DNA of 64,000 nucleotides, from assembly GCA_963969595.1 (NCBI GenBank), contig OZ018409.1, forward strand, positions 17,206,975-17,270,974, written 5' to 3'. The notes under the pieces were generated by a model. That model was not told the origin of the DNA and did no database searches. It saw only the letters and a list, made by a program, of their open reading frames with translations. Shown in pieces: positions 12,059 through 24,525 of this stretch (its first letter is position 1; each line of letters begins with the position of its first letter). The stretch comes from Neckera pumila (taxonomy: Eukaryota; Streptophyta; Bryopsida; Hypnales; Neckeraceae). The position numbers and the translations under genes were made by a program.

Positions 12059-13271
12059 TTCAATAGGGGAGACTATAGAAAAAACAAAATTTAATAAATT
12101 TGAAAAACAAACTTTAAAAAACTCGAAAAACAAGAATTAAAGGGAACCCATGAAGAAGCATGACAAAGTATTTGGTAAGAGTACCTCTAGCAATATGTTG
12201 AGTAAGTCCACCCCAATGTTCTTGGAATGAAAAGTGTACAATAATAATTTGACTGGTCACGCTAAAATACTGTGACCAAACAATGTCCTTGTATTTTGGC
12301 AAGATGAAATTTTCTAATATTACTGGTGATGTTCTTTATGTACTACATAGATATACGCAATAATAGGATATTAAAAATCTTCTTTTTGCTTAAATTATCT
12401 TTTTTTGCATGGATTTATATAAGTGAAACAACACCTTATTCCGTTGCTGAACAATATTATTAAGACAGTAATCTCAATATATATAATAGATTTCTAAAGA
12501 TTTTGTTCTTCTATTTGCAAGGCATGTCCTTACATTTGTAAGGCTATGCAAAGGCAAATGACATATGACTCTATAAGGAACCATGGAAGAGTGTAAATGA
12601 TTTTGGCAATTTCTTGCCAGAAACCAACTTGATCCAAGGGCCAATGACAAGCCTATGGGAGGTTTGAGGTTTTTTAGGAGCAACTTTTTACCAATTCGAT
12701 AAGAGCTTTGGTCTATAATTTGCCAAATCTTTCTTGTAATAGTAAATTGTATAACTCAAGTGGATCAATGGAGATAAATAGAGTTAGAAATAGCAAAAAT
12801 AGTCTTTTTTATTGTACACATGATCACCACGTCGACAATATGGAAAAAACCAAAAAAATTGACACCAAGGGCTATGACGCATTTCCCTTATTTTGTATAG
12901 TAAGATAGAAAGTCCACAAATCACCTATATAAGAGTTGAGAATTAATTTGGGAAGTTAGATTATTTGAAATCAATTTTTATCGTAAAATTTTCTTGAAGA
13001 AAAAATGGAATTGGCATCTAATCCAAGTCCTTTCATATTTTTTGGAGCTTTGTGGAATTAAATATGATCTTTTGAAGTTGACACGCAATGGTCACTAAAA
13101 TCGTCCACCTCTTGAAATCTACACTATTTGTAAATTGTGGATGCAATGATACATATACTAAGAGATACAAACCAATATTTATTAGTTATCAATCCTTGCT
13201 ATAGAGTCTATCTAAAAGGAGGCACCAAAATGATAATAGCCACAACCTAAGCCTTTATAGCTTAGATAGTA
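12059..13271. other. AT-rich DNA, no supported gene
   Basis: Short frames only, without family resemblance or recognisable ends of elements. Confidence 0.5.
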
Positions 13272-13460
13272 GAATTATCATTGCTATTGTGCCTAGGTTA
13301 TTATTATTAGATTGGTCAAATTTTTGAACTCTCTTGTTGACAAGGGAAAAGAGGTTCTTACGCATCAAAAAATACGGCATTTGGATATCATATGCAAAAG
13401 TTATGAAAGAACAAAGTTTGCTTCTAAATAGTTTTTTCCACATAGGTACATAATTGGTTT
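13272..13460. repeat. Dispersed repeat, copy 1
   Basis: Shares, in the same order, TTGCTATTGTGCCTAG, the word pair TCTTGTTGACAAG / TCTTGTTAGCAAG, ATGCAAAAGTTATGAA and ATAGGTACATA with 16340-16535, at moderate identity. Function is unknown. Confidence 0.75.
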
Positions 13461-13984
13461 TGAACATGGCGGTTTAGGGTTAGTGGCGCATTTGGAGTGT
13501 CCATCGAAGTTCCTCTTCTTCCTCTTCTTCTTTTGGTGCAATGAAAAAGCAAGATGTACAAACAGTGTACATTTGAGAAGGTGGATGCTTTGAGAGCTCG
13601 AGCACTTTCTGGACCTCTTCTTTGAAACGATGCTGAGGTGATTGAAATAGTCGAACAAATGACAATGTATCTCTCTGTAGTGGATAGAGAAGCAATTATT
13701 CATTTGTTGTTTTTTAGGTGGGAGGTAGGGGCATGCAGACTCTTTTGAGGTAGGAGCCCGCCTTCATTGGAGGCATTTTTTTTAACGAGGGTAATTAGGG
13801 TAGAAACACCCATTTAGCACCTATTCCCATTCTTGTACTCTAGACTGTAACTAAATCTGTCCTTAGACTTCAAATAAACGCTCCTTAATATGCTTAATTT
13901 TAATTTGTAGACACATTTGAAGGACATATACTTAACTGTCGTTTGCTGACTACAGATTTTTGCAGATTTTAGTTTTGGGTCTAC
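13461..13984. other. Intergenic stretch, weak minus-strand frames
   Basis: Overlapping minus-strand frames at about 13401-13703 include a low-complexity Glu- or Lys-rich run from a CTTCTTC tract. They give no recognisable domain and I do not call a gene. Confidence 0.4.
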
Positions 13985-14165
13985 CTATGTGATAGTTTCC
14001 GTGGTCTAGGGAGCCGCCACTTTGAAAAATCATAGAAATTACTTACTACCACCAAACAATCTTTTTTATTTATTTTTGAGCATTCATGATTTTCACTCAC
14101 TAATACTAAAAGAATATTATTTTTAGGAAAAGGTGCCTCCAACTATGCTGAATTGCTTATAATGA
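13985..14165 (-). repeat. Dispersed repeat, inverted partner of 10630-10850
   Basis: The complement reads AAGCAATTCAGCATAGTTGG at one end and CACGGAAACTATCA at the other, aligned with the copy 3.3 kb upstream. The two copies bracket the TTAA element at 11.2-12.1 kb. Confidence 0.7.
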
Positions 14166-14989
14166 TGATTTTGGATGTTTCTACTTTAAACATATTTGAT
14201 TGCAGTGATAAACAACAGCACCTCCGCGTTGTCAATTCCAGGGTTCAATCTCCCAAGGCCCCACTGCCAACCATTTGCAGTTTGAACCCCAAACTGCAAC
14301 TTGAACCACTGCAAGTTTGAACCCCAAACTGCCAACCATTTGCAATGAAGATTTTTCTTTTTTCTTTTTTGGCACAAATGAAACGGAATTTCATTGCAAA
14401 GAGAAAAATACATACCGGCCAGTCACAGGTGGCCTGGCAGGTAGAAAAGCAGTGTAGATTGAAGAACACCGAAAAGAAGACTACCTTATGAAGGCTTTCT
14501 AGAAACTATTCCCCAAATGCATCCCAATCGCAAACTTGCACTGATTGCACTGCACGTATCATGAACAATGATAGCTTGTCGGGAAATCCAATTCTTCCCG
14601 AAAAGAGACTGGGATAAGAGATAAAGCCACGGCAGATCCACTGCAACAGTGTGCCGATGAGGCGGCATGTTGACACTTGACAGTTGACACATGTAAGGTA
14701 ACTACACCTAACATCGCACAGTCCTTAAAAGCGCACAGCGGATATTCTTGCCTAAAATGTACTCCCATCATTCATATAACTCTATGATCGTTTTTAGGTG
14801 CACCTATTTTCAGCACTTTGAAAATTAGTAGTTTATTCACACAGTGTCCAAAAAATGTATTCTAAGAGAATCTAGAATCTTGTTTTAACTACCAATGGGA
14901 CCCTACAATTTTTTTTCAAATATAATAGTGGAAACCAAGCTGAATTGCTTAACTGTGCGATTTAAGGTGCAATTATTTTAGTGCATCAC
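14166..14989. other. Mixed intergenic DNA with a local duplication
   Basis: At 14255-14345 the words AACTGCCAACCATTTGCA and GTTTGAACCCCAAACTGC each occur twice. Balanced-composition sequence with minus-strand frames follows to about 14780, without a recognisable product. Confidence 0.45.
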
Positions 14990-15350
14990 TACCCGGCTTG
15001 CAAAATGCAAGCCAGGTTGCAAGCCTGGCAATCCATTTTGCAAGCCGGGGAAGAAGGGTTGCCCCACTCATGGCCTCTTAAGAGGCCATCGCCATCCAAT
15101 GATCTACGTCCACATTCACGGATCATGTCCTTGTTTTTTGAAAAAGTAGAAAAGGCACTTGTCTCATGCGGTTTGCAAGCCGGTTTGCAAGCCATCCTTT
15201 GGCTTGCAAAAAAGCCCGGCTTTGCAAGCCACCAGCGGCTTTTGGCTTGGCCTCTTAACAAGTTCATCCATTATGCAAGACGGGTGGGGCAATTTTGCAA
15301 GCCTCTCTTAACAAGTCATCCAATATGCAAGACGGGTGGGGATGCTCTTA
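14990..15350. repeat. Cluster of palindromic GCAAGCC words and a direct repeat
   Basis: TTGCAAGCC and its complement GGCTTGCAA recur about a dozen times, often with GG or CC next to them. This allows many alternative stem-loops. At about 15256 and 15307 a direct repeat (CTTAACAAGT, CATCCA, then ATGCAAGACGGGTGGGG) is added. The plus-strand frame through it, with reiterated LQA motifs, is an effect of the repeats and not a gene. Confidence 0.7.
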
Positions 15351-16339
15351 GAAAAGGTTTTTTTTTTTTTATAGCTCCACACTTCCAAAAATCGTCTGCA
15401 AGCAACTCAAGCAGGGATTGAGTGCAGGTGCACCAGCAACATCATCAGAGCCGAATATATCGCACAGAAGGCAGATATTCGTTGATGCCGCTGCAGAACC
15501 TTCCAAGGAACCCCACCCACAAAACCACTAAAAAAAACACACTTGTGGATGAAACTTCCATCTCTCTAACTTAACAGTCGCTGACATTCAAAACGGAAAC
15601 CACTTACACGGGTCCCTCCCGCCACTCAGGCTACTTGTGGCTGGCGGCTTTGTATTCTTCTTGCTTTGGAAATAAAAATTCCGTTTCATTTGGGTCACAA
15701 ACAAAATCAGTCCGAGATGACCCTAAACTATTGGATGATGGTTGGAAAGGTACGCAAACTGAATGGCGTGGTTGCGGTTTTGATATCTAGCGGTGACAGG
15801 TTGTGTTTATCTGGTGTGCAAGCAACCTTTCTACCTAACGGAACTCTTGTAGTGTGTTGTTCAATATGCTTGTATAAAAAACAAAACAAACAAAACAATG
15901 TAAATACATATCAAGCTTCGTCTCTTCTACAATCACATCCCAATTCTCCTAGCTAGTGTTTGGGAAGTTTTGGAGTTGTACCGGCTATTTTCCTTCAATT
16001 CTCAAATTGAACTTGTTTTTCAAGTATGGAGTCCAGTTATTTTCTCCATTTTTTTACTCAAAATAGAAATTATATACTATGTAGTTTTTCTCAAAGGTGG
16101 ATTGTCAATGTTTTCTAATTGCAATTGGTTTGTTTTTCAATTCCATCATCTAACTTTGAACGAGCCGCTAGTTCTTTCCAGACATAGCTCTCACTAAGCC
16201 CTAAAAAGGCAATAGGCGGTTACTGCTATTCGGATTAATTGAAGTGTAATAAAGTTGTAGAATATTTTTTACTTTAGTATCGCCACTAGCTTCTATTTGC
16301 GTCACCTTAGAAGGCCTTAAAGGCGAGTACCCACTAATC
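15351..16339. other. Intergenic DNA, no supported gene
   Basis: Balanced composition to about 15900, then AT-rich. Frames at 15666-15956 and 15970-16197 show no domain or convincing splice continuation. Confidence 0.45.
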
Positions 16340-16535
16340 ACCACTTTTTGCTATTGTGCCTAGTTACTAATATTAGACTGTCCAAATTTTTGTAGTTTCT
16401 TGTTAGCAAGAGAAAGGAGGCTCCTATAAATCAAAGAATGCAACAATTTGATGCCGTATGCAAAAGTTATGAAGGGTCAAAGTTCTTTTAGTAGATGTTA
16501 TAATATCATTTTTTCAATATAGGTACATATTCATT
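16340..16535. repeat. Dispersed repeat, copy 2
   Basis: Same order of words as the copy at 13272-13460. This copy ends directly at the TA microsatellite. Confidence 0.75.
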
Positions 16536-16537
16536 TG

Positions 16538-16539
<2 letters not shown>

Positions 16540-16592
<53 letters not shown>
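16540..16592. repeat. (TA)n microsatellite
   Basis: An uninterrupted TA dinucleotide tract of about 50 bp. Confidence 0.95.
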
Positions 16593-16597
<5 letters not shown>

Positions 16598-17154
16598 GAT
16601 GGTGGTTTTTAGCAATAAGGTGCAATTTTGGGTGTACCCATCTTAATGCTATTTTTTTTATTAAAAGTTTTTATACTGTTGTAGAAAATCTTAAAAATTT
16701 TAATAAAAAATGATTTGGACCAAAAAATGATAAAAAAAAAAAAAAAAAGGATAATCTATTTGTTCAAATAATTTTTTTAAATAAAACAAATTAAATCTTA
16801 TTTAACACCCTCTACTTGAAAACATTGCCATAGTTTGTGTAAGATTTTCTTAAATATTAGTTGGTGCAATAGAATGTTCGGGTATTAACCAAATTTTTTA
16901 ACAAATGAGCCATTAATTATAACTTTATATTTACACTTTTCTTTTCAAAAGTATAAACGTGCAATTAGATCAATTCTGTATTTGAAAATCTATATTCTCT
17001 GGGAAAGGAATATATTGGTTCTTTGTAGGGTCTACTTCCTAATGGATATATTAAAGATGGAATTTGTCATTTCAAGTTATGAGGCTGAGATAGTTGACCC
17101 ACCATTAATAGGCACTTCATTTACATCGGTCTTTCACTGAAAATTTGACCATAT

Positions 17155-18040
17155 GTAATGTAGAACAACCCATTGCTATCAAAAGACCCCATAGTAGACA
17201 CTTAGAGAATGACCCCATTATGGTTTTTCTTGGAAAAAATGATATTTGAGCCACAATCAATCTCTTTTTTGACAGTAAAGGAGTGATTAGTGACCTCATT
17301 AGGAACTTCAAACTCTTTCATGTGATATCATTGTAGGAAGTGACTTTTTTAGGCCTTTTATGTTAGAATTTACTGGGATTGCTCTAGGTGTATAAGACTA
17401 GCATTATGGATACAGTTTTTGTTGGTTCTGAAGTAGTAGTTAGAGACTATTTTTGGGCCATGATGGGCTCAACACTTCCACACTTTATAGCAAAGTTATA
17501 GTGGAACCACCCACAATCAACCACTTAAGCAATTCTATGCATGTTTTGGAGCAGTAGAAGGCAATGTAAATTTATTGCCATGTAGAAAGATAGAAATGAC
17601 AAGCAATGCCAATTTTTTGTGATTCTTTTCTTTAAATTCAAATTATTGTGAATTTTGGAAGTCAACAAATGGCCTCAATCTATACCCAATATATAGAGTC
17701 TTTCAATTTCAATCATTCCATAACTACTCTCCCACTCACTATTTCTTACTTTCTTGATCACTACATCAAGACATGTGTCATGACTTTAGAGTTTCAACCT
17801 TGCAAAGGAGAAAAAATCACATTCCAAACCTTGGTTGGAAACCTATTCCAGCCTTGGTTGGAAATAGTTGCACCATATTGATGCTTGGTTGGAAATGGGT
17901 AACTTTTAGCATATACTTTGTCGAAAAAATATAATTTCAATTGCTCTCCCTGGTTCTCACACTTGTCTTTATGTGGGAAAAATATTTAAAAGAATTCAGT
18001 AATGACATGAGGGCAAACTGACCACAACTAGGCTGCTTCT
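17155..18040. mobile_element. Diverged, longer relative of the 4.5-kb MITE
   Basis: It shares GAGTGATTAGTGACCTCATTAGG-type sequence, GTAGGAAGTGAC, the TTTTTGTTGGTT word and CAATTGCTCTC...CTCACACTTGTCTT with 4501-4941. It is about twice as long because of extra interior sequence. The ends (AGAACAACCCATTG and the complement of CTAGGCTGCTTCT) still resemble inverted repeats but are degraded. Confidence 0.65.
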
Positions 18041-18479
18041 AGAACGTTGGATGCTTTAGCTACTGCTCAGGGGGTGTACTTCATTCCGAGCAGAAAAAGA
18101 AGTAAAAAAAAAGTGAAAAAAAAAGTAAAACGGACAGACTGCTGAATCAGCCTCTCAGAGTCCATTTGAAATAATTCGAAGTCGAGAACCGTATTCACAC
18201 GTGAGATAAAATGCAAACCCGCATACGTCACCCGAACATTCGACTGCCCAACTATGAAATAAACCGCCGGCACCACCAACCAATACCACTGACCTCGGGC
18301 AGTCAACCAGCCCGTAAAAATAACTTCCACTTTCCACCTCCCATACCTTCTGGGCTTTTTTCGTGGCGGCCCGGGTTTCCAGTTATGAAGGCGCGGACGC
18401 AGCTGCACTGTCGGGTATCGTTGTCAGTCAGCGAGTTCCTTCGCCCCTCATTTCCTTCGGAGTTCCTCGCCCGCCGAAT

Positions 18480-18490
18480 CATTATAAAGG
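18480..18490 (+). promoter_or_regulatory. TATA-box-like promoter element
   Basis: ATTATAAAGGG sits at the start of a GC-richer patch, with GC-rich sequence upstream and leader-like sequence downstream. Spacing to a transcription start near 18515 would be normal for a plant TATA promoter. This is inference from sequence only. Confidence 0.4.
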
Positions 18491-18499
18491 GACCAAGGA

Positions 18500-19660
18500 G
18501 ATACCCATTCTCGAAGATCAGAACAGATGAGTGCTGAACAAGTCTCAGTTCAATTTGTGTACTGTGGAGGAAGCTTGAAGCTTACATAGCCGTTGCAGTC
18601 GCTTCTATTCAGGGCGGCTCTTCATTCATATAACTTATACGTGAAACAGAGTTCAGTGTCCTGCTTCGTTGTCATTGTCTGTCGAAGGCGGAGTGCTGTG
18701 CAAGAATTCGTGAGTTTTAGGGGTGTATGAAGGATTTGGAAGGATAAGTTGTTGCATTCTTGCAATTGGTTTCAGCTTGGAAGAGAGACTCTGTTGTTGC
18801 AAGGGTCGTTTGTAGTGGGTGTTTGTAGCAATTTCTTTGTTGTGTGAGAATCCTAGGAAAGCTGTGTTGGATGGGTTGTTTGGTGTTAGGGATTTGGAGT
18901 TTCAATTGAAGGCGAGAGGTGTGTGTTAAGGTGTCAAAAGGGTGGATATAGACGATCGGGTCATTCTTTGTTGTGTGAAGGGAAGTATGGCTTTGCGGAC
19001 GAATCGTGTTTTGAGGAAATACGCGCCGTTTTACTCTCGGGTGCGTTCTAGCGGAGGCTCAGACTCTGACGGCTCTGCAATGCGTTCCAGTTTCCAGGCT
19101 TGGCCTTCTTCTTCGCCGTCTTTCGGTTGGCTTCAGCGTGCATTTTCGAATGGCTCCTCTCATGCGCACGTTCCGTTGTCCGAGAGTCCGAAGCGAGAAC
19201 TCAGGATGCGATCAGCGACGAAAGTCGGGAGAAGAAGTAGCCACTCGAAGAAGCAGAAGAAGCAGTTTCCCAAGCTGTGGTGGTGAGCTCTCCTCGGGGC
19301 TGGCTGGTTCCGTATATTTTGGCACCTTCAAATGTGCAACGGTCTCGATTGCTTGAACCGGGGATGAACCTGCGATTTTGACCATCGCCTTATGAGCCGT
19401 TGTGTTCGACGACTCCCAAGATTCAATTCGGATGATTGATTACGGGTAGGGCGAGGGCAAAGCATGTCCAGGCGAATCCAGAGCTGCAAATGGGGGCCAG
19501 TGTAGAGTACACTTTAATTTTGTGTGAAATGCGACATTGTATACACTTTGGACATGGCAGCGGTTCTTACATTAAGTTTTACATTTTTTGCAAGAGGACC
19601 ACAGTTAAGATGGTAGACAATCATCTTGCTGATGTTACAAGAAAGTCGGTCTTACTTTAG
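18500..19660 (+). pseudogene. Gene remnant with an Arg/Ser-rich, transit-peptide-like start
   Basis: A plus-strand frame from about 18988 to 19286 begins MALRTNRVLRKYAPFYSRVR. It is rich in Arg, Ser and Ala with few acidic residues, as in organellar targeting sequences, and contains WLQRAFSNGSS. Coding character then appears to pass to another frame (VVVSSPRGWLVPYILAPSN at about 19280-19340), which is interrupted by stop codons on both sides. Either a GTGAGC donor at about 19283 ends a true first exon, or the locus is frameshifted and dead. I do not recognise the family. Confidence 0.35.
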
Positions 19661-21530
19661 AGACAATCACGGTTGTCGAACAACCAGACTTCAATGTCAC
19701 ATTCCTAATGTGAAATTTTTTACAACCCAGGCTGGGTATGTACACTTTACCATCAGCTTCTTTGTCTCCAATCTTGAATGCTTTGCAGTTTGACTGTCAC
19801 TCAGCATAGTCTCTTGAATTTTTCTTGACACGTTCTATCAAAACTATGCCGGAGAGACCTTTCGGTTCATGAAGGGTTGGCTTTACATGACACGTTTGAG
19901 AATGGAATGCTGGGACTGCTTTGTGGAGCTGAGTCTCGAAGTTACTCGCAATTGACGTCGTTGCAGGCAGTTCTCGAGCTTCTTTTGAAGTGGCTGTGAT
20001 GTCGACAATTAAGGAGTCGCTATGGGACCAGCATCTTCATTGGGACACATACGACCATTAGCCAGTAGCACTTTTGACTAGACAGTACCCTTTGCGTTTG
20101 TGTCAGTGTTTGGTTATCAGTTTTGGCGTCATGAATGTTTCATGCTGACCTTTTCAAAGTTTCAGTACATTTTGAACCCCAATTCTGTCCCTAGAAGAAG
20201 AACATGCGGTGTAGACCCTTGTAACTGATGTTACTTCTATCGAAGAATTCAACTCTCAGGAGCTTCAGGTGTTAGCTTTGAGGATTAACTTAACTTCTGT
20301 TAACTTAGTGATTATGGAAAAGACTGAAGACTGCATTAAGTTATATGCGTTCATTTGAGGCTCGTGAGATTGAATTTCACCTCACTTTGTAGTTCGTGTT
20401 CCGTTTGTCTGTTGTTGAGAATTCAGGAACCTGGATTTGCGCTCTAGGAATGTTTATGCTAAAAACTCCACTTTAGCTAAGCTTGTTATAACATATAAAA
20501 CCTAGGTACCTCAATTTAAACTGAGATCTACAGTTCGGCAGTGGTCGTGGATATGCTGCCTTGTAAATCCAGTCGGTTTGTCAATGTTGCTTGTGAGTTG
20601 ACCGATCGTTGCCATCTCATCCGGGCCAATGTATTGTGAATAGTCTCGACGATGACCACCCTGGTGAAAACCTTTTGTTAAAAGATCTACGTTCTACAAA
20701 TACCTCATATAACCATAATTAAGAGGGGAAGAAATATAAAATTGCTAGAATTCAGAAAAACTAATTGAAAAATGTTAACTCCAGTGGTGAGAATGCTGTA
20801 GTTGACACTTTGCATTCTAAGATTCTGTTTAAGTATTTTTAGAAGAAAAAAAATGATTTCAAATATGGTTTTTTTGTAATGATTGCCTGATATCAATCGA
20901 TCTAAATAGAACTTGACGATTCTTTAGCATTCCATATACACATACGCCTGTGAAATCGAATCCAATTCTTTTTATTAAAATATGTCAAAATTTCTTCGGA
21001 GGGTATGCTCTGAGATCTGTGTTGTTGCAAAGTGAGATTCGAAGGTTGTGGTGACATTGGAGCTCTCAAAAATCAGTTGTGTCCTCACATATACGTACCC
21101 ATGAGTGTGGTACCACCAACTAGTCACTTTCCAGCAACTTTGAAATTGCGATTGTGAGATTCGAATGAATCTTGAAACTAATGAAACCTTTTATTTTATT
21201 TTTTTGTGTGTAGCTGCATGCATGAACAATTGAAAAATACAAGTCTACTAAGTGTTAGAGCAAAATTTTCCGCCACCAAGAATGGATGAGCTTCAATCAT
21301 GGCAAGTAAAAGGCTTGCTGGCTTTCGAACATGAAGGTAGAGGGCTCGACAAGCATCCGTTTTAGCTTTTTTGGAAGTTTTGCACATTCTCCAAACATTT
21401 TTCTGAAAATTTTCCTTCAAAGATAAACGGCAGCCACACCCTACCTATATTTATATTTTGGGGGATCCAGAAGAATTAGTTATGAATTTTGAAGCAGGAA
21501 TCACCCAAGGCTCTAAATTAAAGTGCCCAC
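19661..21530. other. Decaying gene-like composition passing into AT-rich DNA
   Basis: Up to about 20650 the composition remains balanced, with short coding-like islands closed by stops (for example a piece containing GETFRFMKGWLYMTRL near 19855-19900). From 20700 on it is AT-rich with no gene. Confidence 0.35.
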
Positions 21531-21534
21531 TCTC

Positions 21535-21635
21535 ACATGAGCATTGTAATATGTAATAATGAATGTAATATGTAATAATGAATGTAATATGAACCTTTGT
21601 GTAATATGAAGAATGTAATATGAATCTTTGTATTA
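21535..21635. repeat. Short-period tandem repeat of (G)AATGTAATATG(TAATAAT)
   Basis: The word GTAATATG recurs six or so times with spacers TAATAATGAAT or AATCTTTGT. It is low-complexity tandem DNA. Confidence 0.8.
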
Positions 21636-21639
21636 GGAA

Positions 21640-23290
21640 ATGCTTTTAGAGCTTGAATTATTTCAAGGACCTCCTCCTTTACATTTGGTGTCAAATACAC
21701 TAGTAGGAAAAATGAGTGTAGTCGTGAGTAGGTTGAATTTGGCCACAACTTGTGTAGTGGACTTTAAGCCTTTATAGCCCAAGGTACTTGAGCATGAAGT
21801 AACCAAATTCTTGATCTATAGTTTGAAATATATGTGTTGCTATTTGCTTATGAAATATTGTATTTGTTTAATCATATAGAATTGCTCTTATCTTAAAGAT
21901 GCATCAATTGTAAAAATTTGGTGGTTATTAGACATTGCATGTTGAAGATTTTATGTTTGTACAATGCGTATTTCAAACGGAGAAAATGAGATTTTTTTGA
22001 GGTACTCCAATTTACTAAACAACAAGTGTAAGGGCCTTTTTTGTAATTAAAGGTAAATGGGTTCAATTATGCGTCTACTTGATAGCTCAAAAATAACACA
22101 TTATATACTTGCTCAAATGCCCTACAAATTTTTTGGTGTGATTTTGGAATTTGTAGATATTTAACATAATTATACAGAGGTTTGCAAAGAAATATGTATG
22201 GAGAATATTCACTTACAAGAAGTTTAAGGTTAAAGATCAAGGTGCGGTAACCGCAGACATAGCAATCTGCAATAAATTCATAAAAAAAAAATTCAAAAAA
22301 AAAAAATTCACCTTTGAAATAGCAAATTGTACTAAATATTGTATATTTATAGCCATCTATTGTACAACTTCCCTTTGTGACAAAAAATAATCATTTATCT
22401 TCGCTTTATCTTTTTATCTCTATAAAGTTGTCTAGATTCAATTTATTTCTCATGATCATGTTTCTTTACACTAATTCAATTACACTTTTTCTTGACAATG
22501 TACACATATGGGGCAAATATCTATATAAAATCATAAATTTTGAAAGTTTTTTATAACCAAATCATAATTTGGTTACTGTATATTGTATATAGAAACTTTG
22601 CACAAATGTAAACTTCTAAAAATATTAGCCATGACAACAATTCCAAGCTTCCAATAATCACATAGGCTATTAATCTTAAGAAGACAAGTCCATAACCATG
22701 GGATGAGCCTTACAATTTTAATCTCTATTTGCTGTCATTTTGTAATTATATATGAATGAAAATATTCAGTTTGTTTCTCAAAGCTGAAAACATAAACTTT
22801 CTATAAGTCGTAAAAATTTCCATTCTTTCTTGTAAATCTTTTCTGTAAAAGAAATTTATATCAAATACAAAACATGCTCAAAAAATCTCAAAATTTCATT
22901 ATGGGTGTATATTATATAGCATAATGTCATTGTGTAAAACAAGTTACTATATTTTTTTAAATTAGAAAATCAACAAAGAATTTCAAGAAAAGCAGAATTT
23001 CACATAATTAAACCCCTTCTTGGACCAATTTTTTAATTTATCACATTATGAAAATTCTAGGTTATAGGCCCAAATTTTATATTGCATTAAACTATTAAAT
23101 TTTAGGAGTTTTCTAATTAGAGTCGACACTGCATTTGATAAACTTCATCTCGTTAGGTGAGCTAAAATTTAAAATATATCATATTTATGGCTAAAATTCA
23201 CATGAACAGTAAAGGAGCAAGAAGTAGTCAAAATATACTAAAAATGTAATCCATGGATTGAAAAGTCAAAATTACAATAGTGAGGGAATA
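21640..23290. other. AT-rich DNA, nothing recognised
   Basis: No frame, RNA gene or clear terminal repeat is supported. Homopolymer runs lie near 22285-22310. Confidence 0.5.
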
Positions 23291-23295
23291 GTTAA

Positions 23296-24284
23296 TTTTT
23301 AAATGTCCAAGGCCTTTTTAAGCTTCTTGTAATTTATTCTAAATTAAACAAAAAAACCAACATTTTGATAAGTGTTATCTACTTTTTTTGAATTCTAATT
23401 ATATAAGTTTAAACTAAACATGTTTACTTAGAGATCACATGGGAAAAGAAAACACAACAATATACTTATAGATTAAAAGATTATTATATTTAATCATGAG
23501 GGTGATGAAGTCTTTCAATCCTTTTTTCTCATTTCAAAACTAAAGTATTGGTTACCAAAAATTATGAAGTTAAAGAGCATAACATGCATAATCCCATTCA
23601 ATTTACAGCTTATCAAAATCTATTCTACAATTTTTAACCTCCAAATGCCCCAAGGCACCAAATTTTGGTGTCGACAATACCTTAAAATTAAATAAAAACT
23701 AACCAAGTTGTTGTTTTTAGTAGTTTATATTTTTGAATTTTTTTGTAGTCTAGTTTTAGCATCAAAAATTTGATTTTGAAAATGATTGATTATGATTTTT
23801 CTATTCAAGATTTTGTGCAAGGCTATCCATTGCAATCTTTGCTTTCCGTAAAGTTGAGTACTCTTGGAAATGAGCCTCAGATATACTAGGTCTTGGAGAA
23901 AAATCACATTAGAAATTATTTTCAAAAAATTATAGAAGAGATTTTGAAAAGCCATAAATTGATTGGGCTTATGCATGCTAGGCCCTTTAACCTTGTACGT
24001 TTTTGGTGACCAACTTTTTTGATTTGACATTCAAGAAGAGGATTGAAAGACTTCAAATCACTTATACTATTTAAACACCCTCATGATCAAACATTATAAT
24101 CATTTAATCCATAAGTGATATATGTTGTTGTGTTTTCTTTTCAAATGTAATCTCTAACATATCTAGTTTGAATTTGTATGGTTACAATCTAAAAAAATTG
24201 ATACAACTTATCAAAATGTTGGCTTTTTATTCAATTTAGGAAGAAATTCCTAAAAGCTTGAAAAAAGTCTTGGGCATTTAAGAG
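23296..24284. mobile_element. TTAA-bounded element with long inverted ends
   Basis: TTAA at 23292-23295 is followed by TTTTTAAATGTCCAAGG. The right end CTTGGGCATTTAAGAG is followed by TTAA at 24285-24288. The inverted similarity extends about 250 bp inward; for example, a block ending TAATCATGAGGGTG near 23505 is the complement of one starting CACCCTCATGATCAAA near 24078. The 989-bp length agrees with other members. No transposase frame is present. Confidence 0.7.
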
Positions 24285-24288
24285 TTAA

Positions 24289-24521
24289 AATTTAATTTCT
24301 AATGTGATTTTTTTTCTCCACAATCTACTATATTTGAGGCTCATTTCCAAAATCCCTTAGAACTTGAAAATCAAGATTTGCAATGGATACCCTTGTACAA
24401 AATTTTGAATACAAAAATCATAACTGATCATTTTCAGAATTGGATTTTTGGTGTAAAAACTAGATTGAAAATGCATTTTTCAAAAGTATAATCTATTAAA
24501 ATAATAAGGGCATTTAAAGAG
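24289..24521. repeat. TTAA-bounded unit, inverted copy of 23726-23960
   Basis: Sequence from AATTTCTAATGTGATTTTT through GAGGCTCATTTCCAA to CAATGGATACCCTTGTACAA matches the complement of the interior of the preceding element. It ends ATAAGGGCATTTAAAGAG just before a TTAA. Confidence 0.65.
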
Positions 24522-24525
24522 TTAA

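Noticed and set aside
14981..15421. 146-aa plus frame
   Set aside because: Its peptide simply mirrors the palindromic GCAAGCC cluster; no family resemblance.
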